64,000 bases of DNA, taken from positions 124,001 to 188,000 of the forward strand of contig JAGFNW010000017.1 of assembly GCA_017592665.1 (NCBI GenBank), written 5' to 3'. The number at the start of each line of letters is the position of its first letter. Positions within the stretch are counted from its first letter, which is position 1. The notes under the pieces are model-generated. The model did no database searches, was not told where the DNA came from, and saw only the letters and a list, made by a program, of their open reading frames with translations. Below are positions 53,912 to 62,277 of the stretch, piece after piece. This stretch comes from Streptosporangiaceae bacterium NEAU-GS5. Its GTDB lineage: Bacteria > Actinomycetota > Actinomycetes > Streptosporangiales > Streptosporangiaceae. The translations under genes were made by a program, and so were the position numbers.

Positions 53912-55651
53912 ATGGGTGCGTCAGTTGCCGACGTGATGGTGGCCACGCTCAAGGCGTCGGGTGTTCGCAGAATTTACGGAATTCCCGGCGATTCCTTGAA
54001 CGGCTTCACCGATGCGCTGCGCCGCGACGGCGGCATCACGTGGGAGCACGTGCGCCACGAGGAGGCCGCCGGGTTCGCCGCGTCGGCGGAGGCGGCGCTG
54101 ACCGGCGAGCTGGCCGTGTGCGCCGGCAGCTGCGGCCCCGGCAACCTGCACCTGATCAACGGCCTCTACGACGCCCAGCGCAGCGGCGTGCCCGTCCTGG
54201 CGATCGCCGCGCAGATCCCGGTGGACGAGATCGGCGGCCAGTACTTCCAGGAGACCCATCCCCAGGCGGTCTTCCGCGAGTGCAGCGTTTACTGCGAGCT
54301 CGCCGGCACGGCCGGTCAGCTCCCCCGGCTGCTGGAGATCGCCATGCGCGCGGCGCTGCAGCGGCGCGGCGTCGCCGTCCTTGTCGTGCCGGGAGAGGTG
54401 TTCCTCGACGACGCCGTCGTCCAGAAGGCGCCGCCGGCCCGGATCCGGCGGGCGCGCGCGGTGGTCGTCCCCGACCGGGAGTCGCTGGAGCACGCGGCGC
54501 AGATGCTGAACGACGTCGACCGGGTCACCATTCTGGCCGGGGCCGGCTGCGCGGGCGCGCACGACCAGCTGATCCGGTTCGCCGACACGTTGAAGGCCCC
54601 GGTCGTGCACGCGTTCCGCGGCAAGGAGTTCGTCGAGTACGACAACCCCTACGACGTGGGGATGACCGGCCTGATCGGATTCAGCTCCGGCTACCGGGCC
54701 ATGGAGCACTGCGAGGCCCTGGTCATGCTGGGCACCGACTTCCCCTATCGCCCCTTCTTCCCCGAAGGGGTGCCGGTCATCCAGGTCGACGTCCGGGGCG
54801 AGCGGATCGGCCGCCGGGTGCCGGTCGAGGTCCCCCTGGTCGGCACGGTCAAGCACACGATCGAGGCGCTGCTGCCGCTGCTGGCCGTCAAGACGTTCAC
54901 CGCGCACCTGGATCAGATGACCAGCCACTACCATCGGACACGCGTCCGGCTGGATCGGCTGGCCGACCCCGGAAAGGGCGACGGGCCACTGCATCCGCAG
55001 TTCGTCGCCGCCACCATCGACCGGCTCGCCGCCGACGACGCGATCTTCACGGCCGATGTGGGCACGCCGTGCATCTGGACGGCCCGCTACCTGCGCATGA
55101 ACGGCAGGCGCCGGCTGGTCGGCTCGTTCAACCACGGCAGCATGGCCAACGCGCTGCCGCAGGCCATCGGCGCGCAGGCCAGCCATCCCGGCCGCCAGGT
55201 GCTCGCCCTGTGCGGCGACGGCGGGCTCGCCATGACGCTCGGCGAGCTGATCACGCTGCGCCAGCAGAACCTTCCCGTGAAGATCGTGGTGTTCGACAAC
55301 GGCGCGCTGTCCTTCGTGGAGCTGGAGATGAAGGCTGCGGGCATCGTCACGTACGGCACGGATCTCGACAACCCCGACTTCGCCGGGATCGCGCAGGCCG
55401 CGGGGATGTTCGGGCAGCGGGTGGACACCGCAGCCGAGCTGCCGGCCGCGCTGGCCGCCGCGATCGCCCACGACGGCCCGGCCCTGCTCGACGTCCGCAC
55501 GGCACGGCAGGAGCTCGCGCTGCCGCCCAAGCTGACGCTCGGCCAGATCAAGGGCTTCACCCTGCACGCGACCCGCACCATCCTGTCCGGCCAGGGCAAC
55601 GAGCTCATCGAGCTCGTCAAGACCAACCTCCGCGACCTGGACCACGAATGA
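53912..55651 (+). CDS. poxB: Pyruvate oxidase/dehydrogenase (quinone)-like ThDP enzyme
   Basis: 579 residues; GGGGGGAT upstream of ATG 53912. ThDP enzyme: glutamate in EHVRHEEAAGFAASAEA, GPGNLHLINGLYDAQRS, and the ThDP motif GDGGLAMTLGELITL followed by VFDNGALSFVE. The C-terminus (KGFTLHATRTILSG) resembles PoxB, where the tail binds membrane lipids and regulates activity. Probably oxidises pyruvate to acetate and CO2 with FAD, passing electrons to quinone. Monocistronic. Confidence 0.87.
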   Translation: MGASVADVMVATLKASGVRRIYGIPGDSLNGFTDALRRDGGITWEHVRHEEAAGFAASAEAALTGELAVCAGSCGPGNLHLINGLYDAQRSGVPVLAIAAQIPVDEIGGQYFQETHPQAVFRECSVYCELAGTAGQLPRLLEIAMRAALQRRGVAVLVVPGEVFLDDAVVQKAPPARIRRARAVVVPDRESLEHAAQMLNDVDRVTILAGAGCAGAHDQLIRFADTLKAPVVHAFRGKEFVEYDNPYDVGMTGLIGFSSGYRAMEHCEALVMLGTDFPYRPFFPEGVPVIQVDVRGERIGRRVPVEVPLVGTVKHTIEALLPLLAVKTFTAHLDQMTSHYHRTRVRLDRLADPGKGDGPLHPQFVAATIDRLAADDAIFTADVGTPCIWTARYLRMNGRRRLVGSFNHGSMANALPQAIGAQASHPGRQVLALCGDGGLAMTLGELITLRQQNLPVKIVVFDNGALSFVELEMKAAGIVTYGTDLDNPDFAGIAQAAGMFGQRVDTAAELPAALAAAIAHDGPALLDVRTARQELALPPKLTLGQIKGFTLHATRTILSGQGNELIELVKTNLRDLDHE

Positions 55652-55664
55652 GGCCCCGCGCTGC

Positions 55665-56480
55665 TCACTTCGGGGCGCGGAGGACGGTCGTGTAGGTGTG
55701 GTTGGTGACCATCTCGAACTCGGGGTCGAGCAGGTTCTCCCGGATCACGGCGAGGTCGTCGACCGTGAGGTCGGTCTGGCTCACCAGGTAGGGCTCCAGC
55801 ATGACGCTGTGCAGCCGGGCGAGCCGCGCGGTCGGCGTTCCGCCCTGGCCGGGGGCCTGGTAGTCCTCCACCGAGACGTCCGTGTGGCCGGCGGCCCGCA
55901 GCACGCCGGCCGTGCGCGACGCCCAGACCATGTCCATCCCGGTCTTCCCGCTGAGCACGTGCACGGCGTCGTGGTACAGCCGGCACACGCGCTCGGTGTA
56001 GGCGTCGACCGGTGAGGCGACCACGCCTTCGGTGGCGCAGCCGCAGTACCAGTCGGTGAGCACCAGCGCGCCGCCCGGCCGCAGATGCGCGGCCAGCCGT
56101 ACGGCGAGCTCCTCGCGGTCGGCGAGGTGCATCAGCACCAGCCGGGCGTGGATCAGGTCGAACTCCGGCTCCGGCCACGGGTCGCCGGTGATGTCGTGCT
56201 GGATCGTCTCGATCCGCGGGTGGCCGGGCACGTGGTCCGGCTTGAGGTCGCTGGCCACCACGTGTCCTGTCATGCCCACGCGCGCGGCCATCCAGCGGGC
56301 GACCGAGCCGTCTCCGGCGCCGATGTCCCAGCACCGCCAGCCGTGACCGACCCCGAGGTCGGTGAGCACGCCGAAGGTGTGCCGGTTGAGGATCTCCGAC
56401 AGCAGGCTCAGCTGTTCGGGCGCCTCGGGCGCGGCGTTGTCGAAGCCGTGTTGGCTCTGCTTGCCGGTTGCGGTGTACAT
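55665..56480 (-). CDS. Class I SAM-dependent methyltransferase
   Basis: 271 residues from ATG 56480 with GAGGAGAAAC upstream. Motif I is CWDIGAGDGSVARWMA, motif II/III region EFDLIHARLVLMHLADRE, and LRPGGALVLTDWY is motif post-III. It is the last gene of the leftward polyketide set (acyltransferase, ACP, carboxylase subunits), 17 bases after the epsilon subunit. It may methylate the polyketide, but placement is the only support. Confidence 0.88.
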   Translation of the reverse strand: MYTATGKQSQHGFDNAAPEAPEQLSLLSEILNRHTFGVLTDLGVGHGWRCWDIGAGDGSVARWMAARVGMTGHVVASDLKPDHVPGHPRIETIQHDITGDPWPEPEFDLIHARLVLMHLADREELAVRLAAHLRPGGALVLTDWYCGCATEGVVASPVDAYTERVCRLYHDAVHVLSGKTGMDMVWASRTAGVLRAAGHTDVSVEDYQAPGQGGTPTARLARLHSVMLEPYLVSQTDLTVDDLAVIRENLLDPEFEMVTNHTYTTVLRAPK

Positions 56481-56497
56481 CGTTTCTCCTCGTCGGC

Positions 56498-56776
56498 CTA
56501 CTCGGCGGCCCAGTGGTCCCACTGTGGCGGCTCGTTCTCAAGACGTACTCGTAAGCGGCTCGACCCCGTTTCGGGGTCCGGCCGCATCCAGCTGTCACCG
56601 AACGCGACCTCGGCCGGCCGGGCCCAGCGGGGCCCCGGCCGGACCGCGTCCGGCTCCCGGGCCGCGTCCGATTCCCGGACCCCGGCCGAGGCGAGCGCGG
56701 CGAGCACCACGGTCAGCGCGGCCAGTTCCGCGTCGTCGGGCCGGCCGCGCACGATCACGAGGTCCTGGCCGGTCAT
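56498..56776 (-). CDS. Acyl-CoA carboxylase epsilon subunit
   Basis: 92 residues from ATG 56776, overlapping the beta-subunit stop. VRGRPDDAELAALTVVLAAL near the N-terminus is the signature of actinobacterial epsilon subunits, which bind and stimulate the carboxyltransferase. The C-terminal WDHWAAE is also typical. Serves the beta subunit encoded just upstream. Confidence 0.85.
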   Translation of the reverse strand: MTGQDLVIVRGRPDDAELAALTVVLAALASAGVRESDAAREPDAVRPGPRWARPAEVAFGDSWMRPDPETGSSRLRVRLENEPPQWDHWAAE

Positions 56777-58404
56777 TGCGGCTGGTTCCCGTGCTTGCGG
56801 ACCGGGAGCGAGCCGTGCTTGCGGCGGAGCATGGCGAATCCGTTGATCAGCGCGGATCTGGTCTCGGCCGGGTCGATCACGTCGTCGACCAGGCCGCGTT
56901 CCACGGCGTAGTAGGGATGCATCAGCTCGGCGCGGTATTCGGCGATCCGCTGCGCCCGCACGACCTCCGGCTCGGCCGCGGCCGAGATCTCCCGGCGGAA
57001 GATGACGTTGGTCGCGCCCTCGGCGCCCATCACCGCGATCTCGTTGCTCGGCCAGGCGAAGGACAGGTCCGCGCCGATCGAGCGGGAGTCCATCACGATG
57101 TACGCCCCGCCGTACGCCTTGCGGAGAATGAGCTGGATGCGCGGGACCGTGGCGTTGCAGTAGGCGTACAGCAGCTTCGCGCCGTGCCGGATGATGCCGT
57201 TGTGCTCCTGGTCCACGCCGGGCAGGAAGCCGGGCACGTCGACCAGGGTCACCAGCGGGATGTTGAACGCGTCGCACCACTGCACGAACCGGGCCGCCTT
57301 CTCGGCGCTCTCGATGTCGAGGGCGCCCGCCAGCCGCGCCGGCTGGTTGGCCACGACGCCGACGACGTGCCCGTCCAGGCGGCTGAGCGCGCACACGACG
57401 TTGGCCGCCCAGCGCTCGTGGACCTCGAAGTACTCGCCGTCGTCGACGATCTCGGCGATCACCGAGCGCATGTCGTAGGAGCGCCTCGGATCGACCGGCA
57501 CCAGCTCGGCCAGCGCGCCGGTGCGCCGGTCGGGCGGGTCGGCGCAGGCCCGCACCGGCGCGGTCTCGCGGTTGTTCGCCGGCAGCATCGACAGCAGGTA
57601 GCGGACGTCGTCCAGGCAACCGGCCTCGTCGTCGTAGACGAACGCGGCCACCCCGGACGAGGTCGCATGGGTGTCCGCGCCGCCGAGCCCGTCGTGTGTG
57701 ACGACCTCGCCGGTGACCGCGTGCACCACGTCCGGGCCCGTGATGAACATCTGGGCGATGCCGCGGACCATGAACACGAAGTCGGTCAGGGCGGGCGAAT
57801 AGGCCGCTCCCCCGGCGCACGGGCCGAGCATCACGCTGATCTGCGGGATCACCCCGGACGCGCGCACGTTGCGCTGAAAGATGCCGCCGTATCCGGCCAG
57901 GGCGGTGACACCCTCCTGGATCCGGGCGCCGGCCCCGTCGCACAGGCTCACCAGGGGGGCGCCGGTCGTCTCCGCCATGTCCATGATCTTGTGGATCTTC
58001 TCGGCGTGCGCCTCGCCGAGCGCGCCGCCGAAGATCCGGAAGTCGTGGGCGTAGGCGAAGACCGTGCGGCCGTGCACCTGGCCCCAGCCGATGATCACTC
58101 CGTCGGTGTACGGCCGGTTGCGCTGCATGCCGAACGCCTCGGCGCGGTGCCGGCGGAACCCCTCGATCTCGGTGAAGGTCCCGTCGTCGAACAGCAGCTC
58201 CAGCCGCTCGCGCGCGGTGAGCTTCCCGCGCAGCCGCTGCGCCTCCCCGGCCCGTCCGGGCGGTCCCGCGTGGGCCTGGTCACGCCGTACGGCCAGCTCG
58301 CCGACCCGGTCGGCCATCGACGCGCCCACGCCGAGGTCGTCAGGCACGGCCTTCGATCCCTGCGCGACCTGCTCGACTTTCTCGACCTGCTCGACAGTGC
58401 TCAC
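56773..58404 (-). CDS. Acyl-CoA carboxylase beta (carboxyltransferase) subunit
   Basis: 543 residues from GTG 58404, preferred over 58416 because GGTGAGG lies at suitable distance. The two crotonase-like halves are complete: LCDGAGARIQEGV, GPCAGGAAYSPALTDF (N-terminal oxyanion) and VPGFLPGVDQEHNGIIRHGAKLLYAY, KAYGGAYIVM (C-terminal). It carboxylates acetyl- or propionyl-CoA with a biotinyl alpha subunit encoded elsewhere. Within this cluster it supplies malonyl-type extender or starter units. Confidence 0.92.
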   Translation of the reverse strand: MSTVEQVEKVEQVAQGSKAVPDDLGVGASMADRVGELAVRRDQAHAGPPGRAGEAQRLRGKLTARERLELLFDDGTFTEIEGFRRHRAEAFGMQRNRPYTDGVIIGWGQVHGRTVFAYAHDFRIFGGALGEAHAEKIHKIMDMAETTGAPLVSLCDGAGARIQEGVTALAGYGGIFQRNVRASGVIPQISVMLGPCAGGAAYSPALTDFVFMVRGIAQMFITGPDVVHAVTGEVVTHDGLGGADTHATSSGVAAFVYDDEAGCLDDVRYLLSMLPANNRETAPVRACADPPDRRTGALAELVPVDPRRSYDMRSVIAEIVDDGEYFEVHERWAANVVCALSRLDGHVVGVVANQPARLAGALDIESAEKAARFVQWCDAFNIPLVTLVDVPGFLPGVDQEHNGIIRHGAKLLYAYCNATVPRIQLILRKAYGGAYIVMDSRSIGADLSFAWPSNEIAVMGAEGATNVIFRREISAAAEPEVVRAQRIAEYRAELMHPYYAVERGLVDDVIDPAETRSALINGFAMLRRKHGSLPVRKHGNQPQ

Positions 58405-58431
58405 CGCACACCTCACCTTGAAGTCGTGGAC

Positions 58432-58686
58432 CTAAACGGACGCGGGCAGCTGCTCGTTGACCAGGTCGACGAACTGCTGCGGCGTCTCGACGCCGGCCAT
58501 GGTCTCCTCGGGCAGGCGCACCCCGAGCTCGCGCTCGGCCAGGCTCGCTATCTCCATCACCGCGAGCGAGTCGTAGCCGAGATCGGCGAACGTGACCTCG
58601 GCGATGTCCCCGTCCAGGCTGATCGACTCGTCCTCGCCGGCCGCCCGCCGCATGTACCCCACCAGGTCTGCCTGGGTGAACATGGC
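58432..58686 (-). CDS. Acyl carrier protein
   Basis: 84 residues from ATG 58686 (a second Met follows at 58680; GGAAGGAAACGGAG precedes). The phosphopantetheine site is Ser41 in LGYDSLAVME, the usual DSL motif of type II polyketide ACPs. FTQADLVGYMRRAAGE and GVETPQQFVDLVNEQL complete a standard four-helix ACP. It carries the growing chain for the KS-alpha/CLF pair. Confidence 0.95.
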   Translation of the reverse strand, partial: AMFTQADLVGYMRRAAGEDESISLDGDIAEVTFADLGYDSLAVMEIASLAERELGVRLPEETMAGVETPQQFVDLVNEQLPASV

Positions 58687-58740
58687 CATCTCCGTTTCCT
58701 TCCTGTCGTATGGGTTCGAAGCCAACACTGCTGAGCGCGG

Positions 58741-59766
58741 TTAGACACCCGATCGAGCCTCGATCGAAGGGGCGGCGGCGCCGGGGCGGATGTGGCCGTC
58801 CGCGGCGAGCCGGTCGGCGGCCGCGCGCAGGGCGGCGAGCTCCGCGTCGGGCCCGGCGGCGCGGGCCGGCAGCAGCCCGACGGCGTCGCAGTGCCCCGAC
58901 TGCAGGGCCGGGTGCCGCCGGGCCAGCGTGATCAGGCCCTGTCCCGGCCCCACCTCGACCAGCAGCACGCTCTCATCGCGCAGCAGCAGGTCGAGGGTGG
59001 GCCAGAACAGCACGGGAGCGGCCGGTTGCATGGCCCAGAACGCCGGATCGACGGCCGCGGCCGACCCGAGCACGGCGCCGAGGCGGGCCGAGTAGAGGCG
59101 GGTGTGCGGCGGGCGCAGGGAGACCGCGCTCCACGCGTCGACGCTGCGGCGCGCGGCGCCGGCCACCACGGGGCTGTGGAACGCCTGGTTCGCGCGTACG
59201 GCGACGCAGGTGAACCCCCGGTCCCGCAGCGTCCGGGTCAGCGCCGCCAGCTCGGCGCGCTCGCCGGCGACCACGGTCTGCTGCTCGGCGTTGACCGCGG
59301 CGATGGCCAGGGTGCCGGTCAGATGCGCCGTGACGTCGGCGGCGGACGCGGCGACGGCGAGCATCCCGCCCGGCGGCGTGGCCGCGTACTGCTCGACCCG
59401 GTCGAGCATCAGTCGCAGGCCGGAGGAGAAGCTGAGCACGCCGGAGAGGGTCGCCGCGACCATCTCCCCCACGCTGTGGCCGAGCATGGCCGCCGGCCGC
59501 ACGCCCCAGTCGAGCACCGTACGGCCCAGGGCGTATTCGACGGCGTAGAGCAGCGGCTGCGCCCGGACCACGTCGTCGAACAAGGCGCCGGGGCGCTCGC
59601 TCCGCCATTCGTCACGCAGTTTCACACCGAGGTGGCCGAGCGATTCGAAGGCCTGGTCCATGGTGTCGGTGAACACCTCGACCTGCCCGTACAGGCCGGC
59701 CGCCATTCTCGGATATTGGGATCCCTGGCCGGGGAACAGCAATGCAACGCGTCGTGTCGTCGCCAC
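58741..59766 (-). CDS. Acyltransferase (FabD/DpsD-like) of the polyketide cluster
   Basis: 341 residues from GTG 59766 with GAGAGGAG upstream. LLFPGQGSQ near the start, the catalytic serine 98 in GHSVGE, and the second-site histidine in NQAFHSP. FHS in that place is usual for malonyl-specific enzymes, but short-chain specificity cannot be excluded. A separate acyltransferase beside a KSIII occurs in clusters with unusual starters (for example daunorubicin DpsD). First gene of the leftward set. Confidence 0.9.
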   Translation of the reverse strand: MATTRRVALLFPGQGSQYPRMAAGLYGQVEVFTDTMDQAFESLGHLGVKLRDEWRSERPGALFDDVVRAQPLLYAVEYALGRTVLDWGVRPAAMLGHSVGEMVAATLSGVLSFSSGLRLMLDRVEQYAATPPGGMLAVAASAADVTAHLTGTLAIAAVNAEQQTVVAGERAELAALTRTLRDRGFTCVAVRANQAFHSPVVAGAARRSVDAWSAVSLRPPHTRLYSARLGAVLGSAAAVDPAFWAMQPAAPVLFWPTLDLLLRDESVLLVEVGPGQGLITLARRHPALQSGHCDAVGLLPARAAGPDAELAALRAAADRLAADGHIRPGAAAPSIEARSGV

Positions 59767-59848
59767 TGTGGCTCCTCTCTCACGTGGATCGCCGCGCATT
59801 CGGCCGGCAGCCCAGGAGTACGCGGCCCGACTCGAGGAGTGGCGGAAC

Positions 59849-59890
59849 CTGGTTCGAAGTCCTGCCGTCCTAGCTCCGGCCTCGAACCAG
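59849..59890. promoter_or_regulatory. Inverted repeat in the divergent promoter region of AT and KSIII
   Basis: CTGGTTCGA (59849-59857) and TCGAACCAG (59882-59890) are perfect 9-base inverted arms 24 bases apart, between the divergent acyltransferase and KSIII genes. Could be an operator of a cluster regulator or an RNA stem in the KSIII leader. GGTTCGAAG recurs at about 58714, before the ACP stop side, which may be chance. Confidence 0.35.
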
Positions 59891-59959
59891 CCTCGGCCGG
59901 GTCCGGCGACGCTGGCTCCGTACGAGTAGGGACTTGGTCCGATCTGTAGGAGGGTGACG

Positions 59960-60976
59960 ATGAGCGACGGGCTCTATATCGCCGCCGCGCGTTCGTGGCT
60001 GCCCGGGCGCATGACGCTCGACGAGGCCGAACAGGCCGGGCTCGCCGAGCGGGCGCGCGTCTGGAACACCGGCATCGAGTCGGTCTGCGTCTCGGCGGAC
60101 AAGTCGGCGCCCGAGATGGCGGTGCTGGCCGCGCGCGCCGCGCTCGATCAGGCCGGGTGCGCGCCGGAGGACGTCCGGCTGGTGCTGCACGCCTCGGCCT
60201 ATCACCAGGGCCACGACATGTGGTCGCCGGCGTCGTACATCCAGCGGTTCTCGGCGGGCAACGCCTGCCCGGCCATCGAGGTGCGCCAGATGTCCAACGG
60301 CGGGATGGCGGCCCTGGAGCTCGCGGCCGCCTACCTCGCCGCCGCGGCCGACCGGCCGACCGCGCTGATCACCACGGCCGACCGGTTCTGCCTGCCCGGA
60401 TTCGACCGCTGGCGCAGCGACCCGAGCACCATCTGCGGCGACGGCGGCACCGCCGTGGTGCTGTCGGCGCGCGGCGGATTCGCCAAGGTACGCGGCCTCG
60501 TCACGGTGTCCGACTCCGGGCTGGAGCGGGGCGGCCGGGGCGACCGGGAGTTCAGCGACGCGCCGCTGGCCGCGGGCGCGCCCATCGACATGACCGCGAA
60601 CGGCGACGGCCTGGTGCGCGAGATCGGCCTGGAGACCCTGCTCGACCGCATCGAGGCGGGTCAGCGGGAGGCGTTCGACCAGGCGTGCGCGCAGGCCGGC
60701 GTGAAGCTCACCGACATCGACTGGTACGTGCTGCCGAACATGGGCCGCACCCGGATGCGCGCGCAGTACTTCACCCCGTTCGGCATCGATCCGCAGCGGA
60801 CCACCTGGCCGTGGGGCCGCCAGGTCGGGCACCTCGGCGCGGGCGACCAGTTCGGCGGGCTGTCCCATCTGGTCTCCACCGGCGCGCTCGAGCCGGGCAG
60901 GACGTGCCTGCTCGCCGGCGTCGGCGCCGGCTTCACCTGGACCGTCTGCGTCCTGGAGATCGTCGACACACCGTGA
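59960..60976 (+). CDS. Ketoacyl synthase III-like priming enzyme with active-site serine
   Basis: 338 residues from ATG 59960 with AGGAGGG upstream. The thiolase-like fold is clear, but the position of the KSIII cysteine holds Ser112 (RQMSNGGMAALE). His291 and Asp296 (VGHLGAGD) stand where the CerJ/DpsC group has its His and Asp; Asn260 (VLPNMGR) replaces the classical second His region. This pattern matches DpsC-type enzymes that move a starter acyl group rather than form a bond by the standard KSIII triad. It probably selects a non-acetate starter unit. Lies on the opposite strand to its partners. Confidence 0.85.
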   Translation: MSDGLYIAAARSWLPGRMTLDEAEQAGLAERARVWNTGIESVCVSADKSAPEMAVLAARAALDQAGCAPEDVRLVLHASAYHQGHDMWSPASYIQRFSAGNACPAIEVRQMSNGGMAALELAAAYLAAAADRPTALITTADRFCLPGFDRWRSDPSTICGDGGTAVVLSARGGFAKVRGLVTVSDSGLERGGRGDREFSDAPLAAGAPIDMTANGDGLVREIGLETLLDRIEAGQREAFDQACAQAGVKLTDIDWYVLPNMGRTRMRAQYFTPFGIDPQRTTWPWGRQVGHLGAGDQFGGLSHLVSTGALEPGRTCLLAGVGAGFTWTVCVLEIVDTP

Positions 60977-60982
60977 ACCACG

Positions 60983-61016
60983 CGAAAATCCCGCCGGCTC
61001 GCCGGCGGGATTTTCG
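60983..61016. terminator. 16-bp perfect hairpin, bidirectional terminator
   Basis: CGAAAATCCCGCCGGC (60983-60998) pairs with 61001-61016 around a TC loop. The A-rich start and T-rich end give a U run in both directions. It separates the convergent KSIII and chain-length-factor genes. Confidence 0.9.
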
Positions 61017-61026
61017 TCGTGCGCGG

Positions 61027-62277
61027 CTACGGCGCGGTCAGCACCATGGCCGAGTTGAGGCCGTCGCCACGGGCCAGCACCAGGGCCGCGCCCACGCGGG
61101 TCTCCCGCGGACCCGCGAGCACCAGGTCGAGCCGGTCGGACGCGACCGGATCGGTCACATTGATCATGGGCGGGATGACGCCGTGCCGCATGCTCAGCAG
61201 CGCCGTGGCCGCGTCGAGGGCCGGGCCGCCGGAATGCAGCCGGCCGGTCGTGGTCTTCGGCGCGGTCACCGGGACCGCACGCGGCCCGAACACCGCGGTG
61301 ATGGCGGCGGCCTCGGCGCGGTCGAGGTCGGCGACCCCGGCCGCGTCCGCGAACACCACGTCGACCTCGGCCGGCGGCACGCCGGCGTCCCACAGCGCGA
61401 GTTCGATGGCCCGGCGCAGCCCCGGCTCCCGATCCGAGCCCGGCCGCGGGTCGAAGGTGGCGCCGTATCCGGCGATCTCGCCGTACGGCCGCGCGCCCCG
61501 GCGGCGCGCGTGCCCGGCGTCCTCGGTGATGAGGATGGCCCCGCCCTCGCCGGACAGGTAGCCGGACGCGGCGTGGTCGAACGGCAGGTAGGCCCGCGCC
61601 GGGTCGGTCACGGTGCTCATCCGGCCGGTGGTCAGCTCGATCACCCAGCCGAGCGGGCACAGGGAGCTGTCGATCGCGCCGGACACCGCGACCGGCAGGC
61701 CGTCGGCCACGTAGCGGCGGGCGTGCGCGACCGAGTCGAGCCCGCCCGTGTGCCCGGTCAGGACCCCGCCGGGCCCGTGCAGCCCGTGCCGGATCGAGAG
61801 CTGACCCGTGTTCACGGCGTAGAACCAGGCGAACGACAGGTAGGCGCTGACGTGGTTGCTGCCGGCGCTCCACAGTTTCTCCAGCTCACGCTGGCTGTAT
61901 TCGAGCCCGCCGACCGAGTTGCCGGTGACGATGCCGATCTGGTCGCTCGGCATGGCCGCCAGATCGAGTCCCGCGTCGCCGACCGCGGCGTCCATGGCGA
62001 TCAACGCCAGCCGGGTGGTCTGATCGGTCTGCGGCACCAGCCGGCCGGGCACGTACGCGTGGACGTCGTAGTCGGCCACCTCCCCGGCCAGCTTGACGGG
62101 ATACTGCGCCGGATCGAACCGGGTGACCCGGCCGAGGCCGCTGCGCCCGTGGAGGACGGCGTCCCAATACTCGTCGGTGGTGAAGCCGTTCGGCGCGATC
62201 ACCCCGATCCCGGTGATCACCGCGCGGCCGGCCTCCGGCCGCGTGCCGGCGTCACGCTCTGCGAGCGTCGTGGTCAT
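61027..62277 (-). CDS. Type II PKS chain length factor (KS-beta) with atypical His in place of active-site Cys
   Basis: 416 residues from ATG 62277, with AAGGGAG about 6 bases upstream and a 26-base overlap with the KS-alpha gene. Full ketosynthase fold without the catalytic cysteine: the site reads LTGHTGGLDSV with His176, where most chain length factors carry Gln (in an EQAGG context). NVTDP, SGAIDSSL and YLSGEGGA are normal. It pairs with KS-alpha to set the length of the polyketide. The His variant may affect decarboxylation or chain initiation. Confidence 0.92.
   Translation of the reverse strand: MTTTLAERDAGTRPEAGRAVITGIGVIAPNGFTTDEYWDAVLHGRSGLGRVTRFDPAQYPVKLAGEVADYDVHAYVPGRLVPQTDQTTRLALIAMDAAVGDAGLDLAAMPSDQIGIVTGNSVGGLEYSQRELEKLWSAGSNHVSAYLSFAWFYAVNTGQLSIRHGLHGPGGVLTGHTGGLDSVAHARRYVADGLPVAVSGAIDSSLCPLGWVIELTTGRMSTVTDPARAYLPFDHAASGYLSGEGGAILITEDAGHARRRGARPYGEIAGYGATFDPRPGSDREPGLRRAIELALWDAGVPPAEVDVVFADAAGVADLDRAEAAAITAVFGPRAVPVTAPKTTTGRLHSGGPALDAATALLSMRHGVIPPMINVTDPVASDRLDLVLAGPRETRVGAALVLARGDGLNSAMVLTAP

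Noticed and set aside
59849-59890. Possible tRNA because of GGTTCGAAG (T-loop-like)
   Set aside because: No acceptor stem, anticodon arm or CCA-type 3' end can be folded around it; it is better explained as an inverted repeat in a promoter region.
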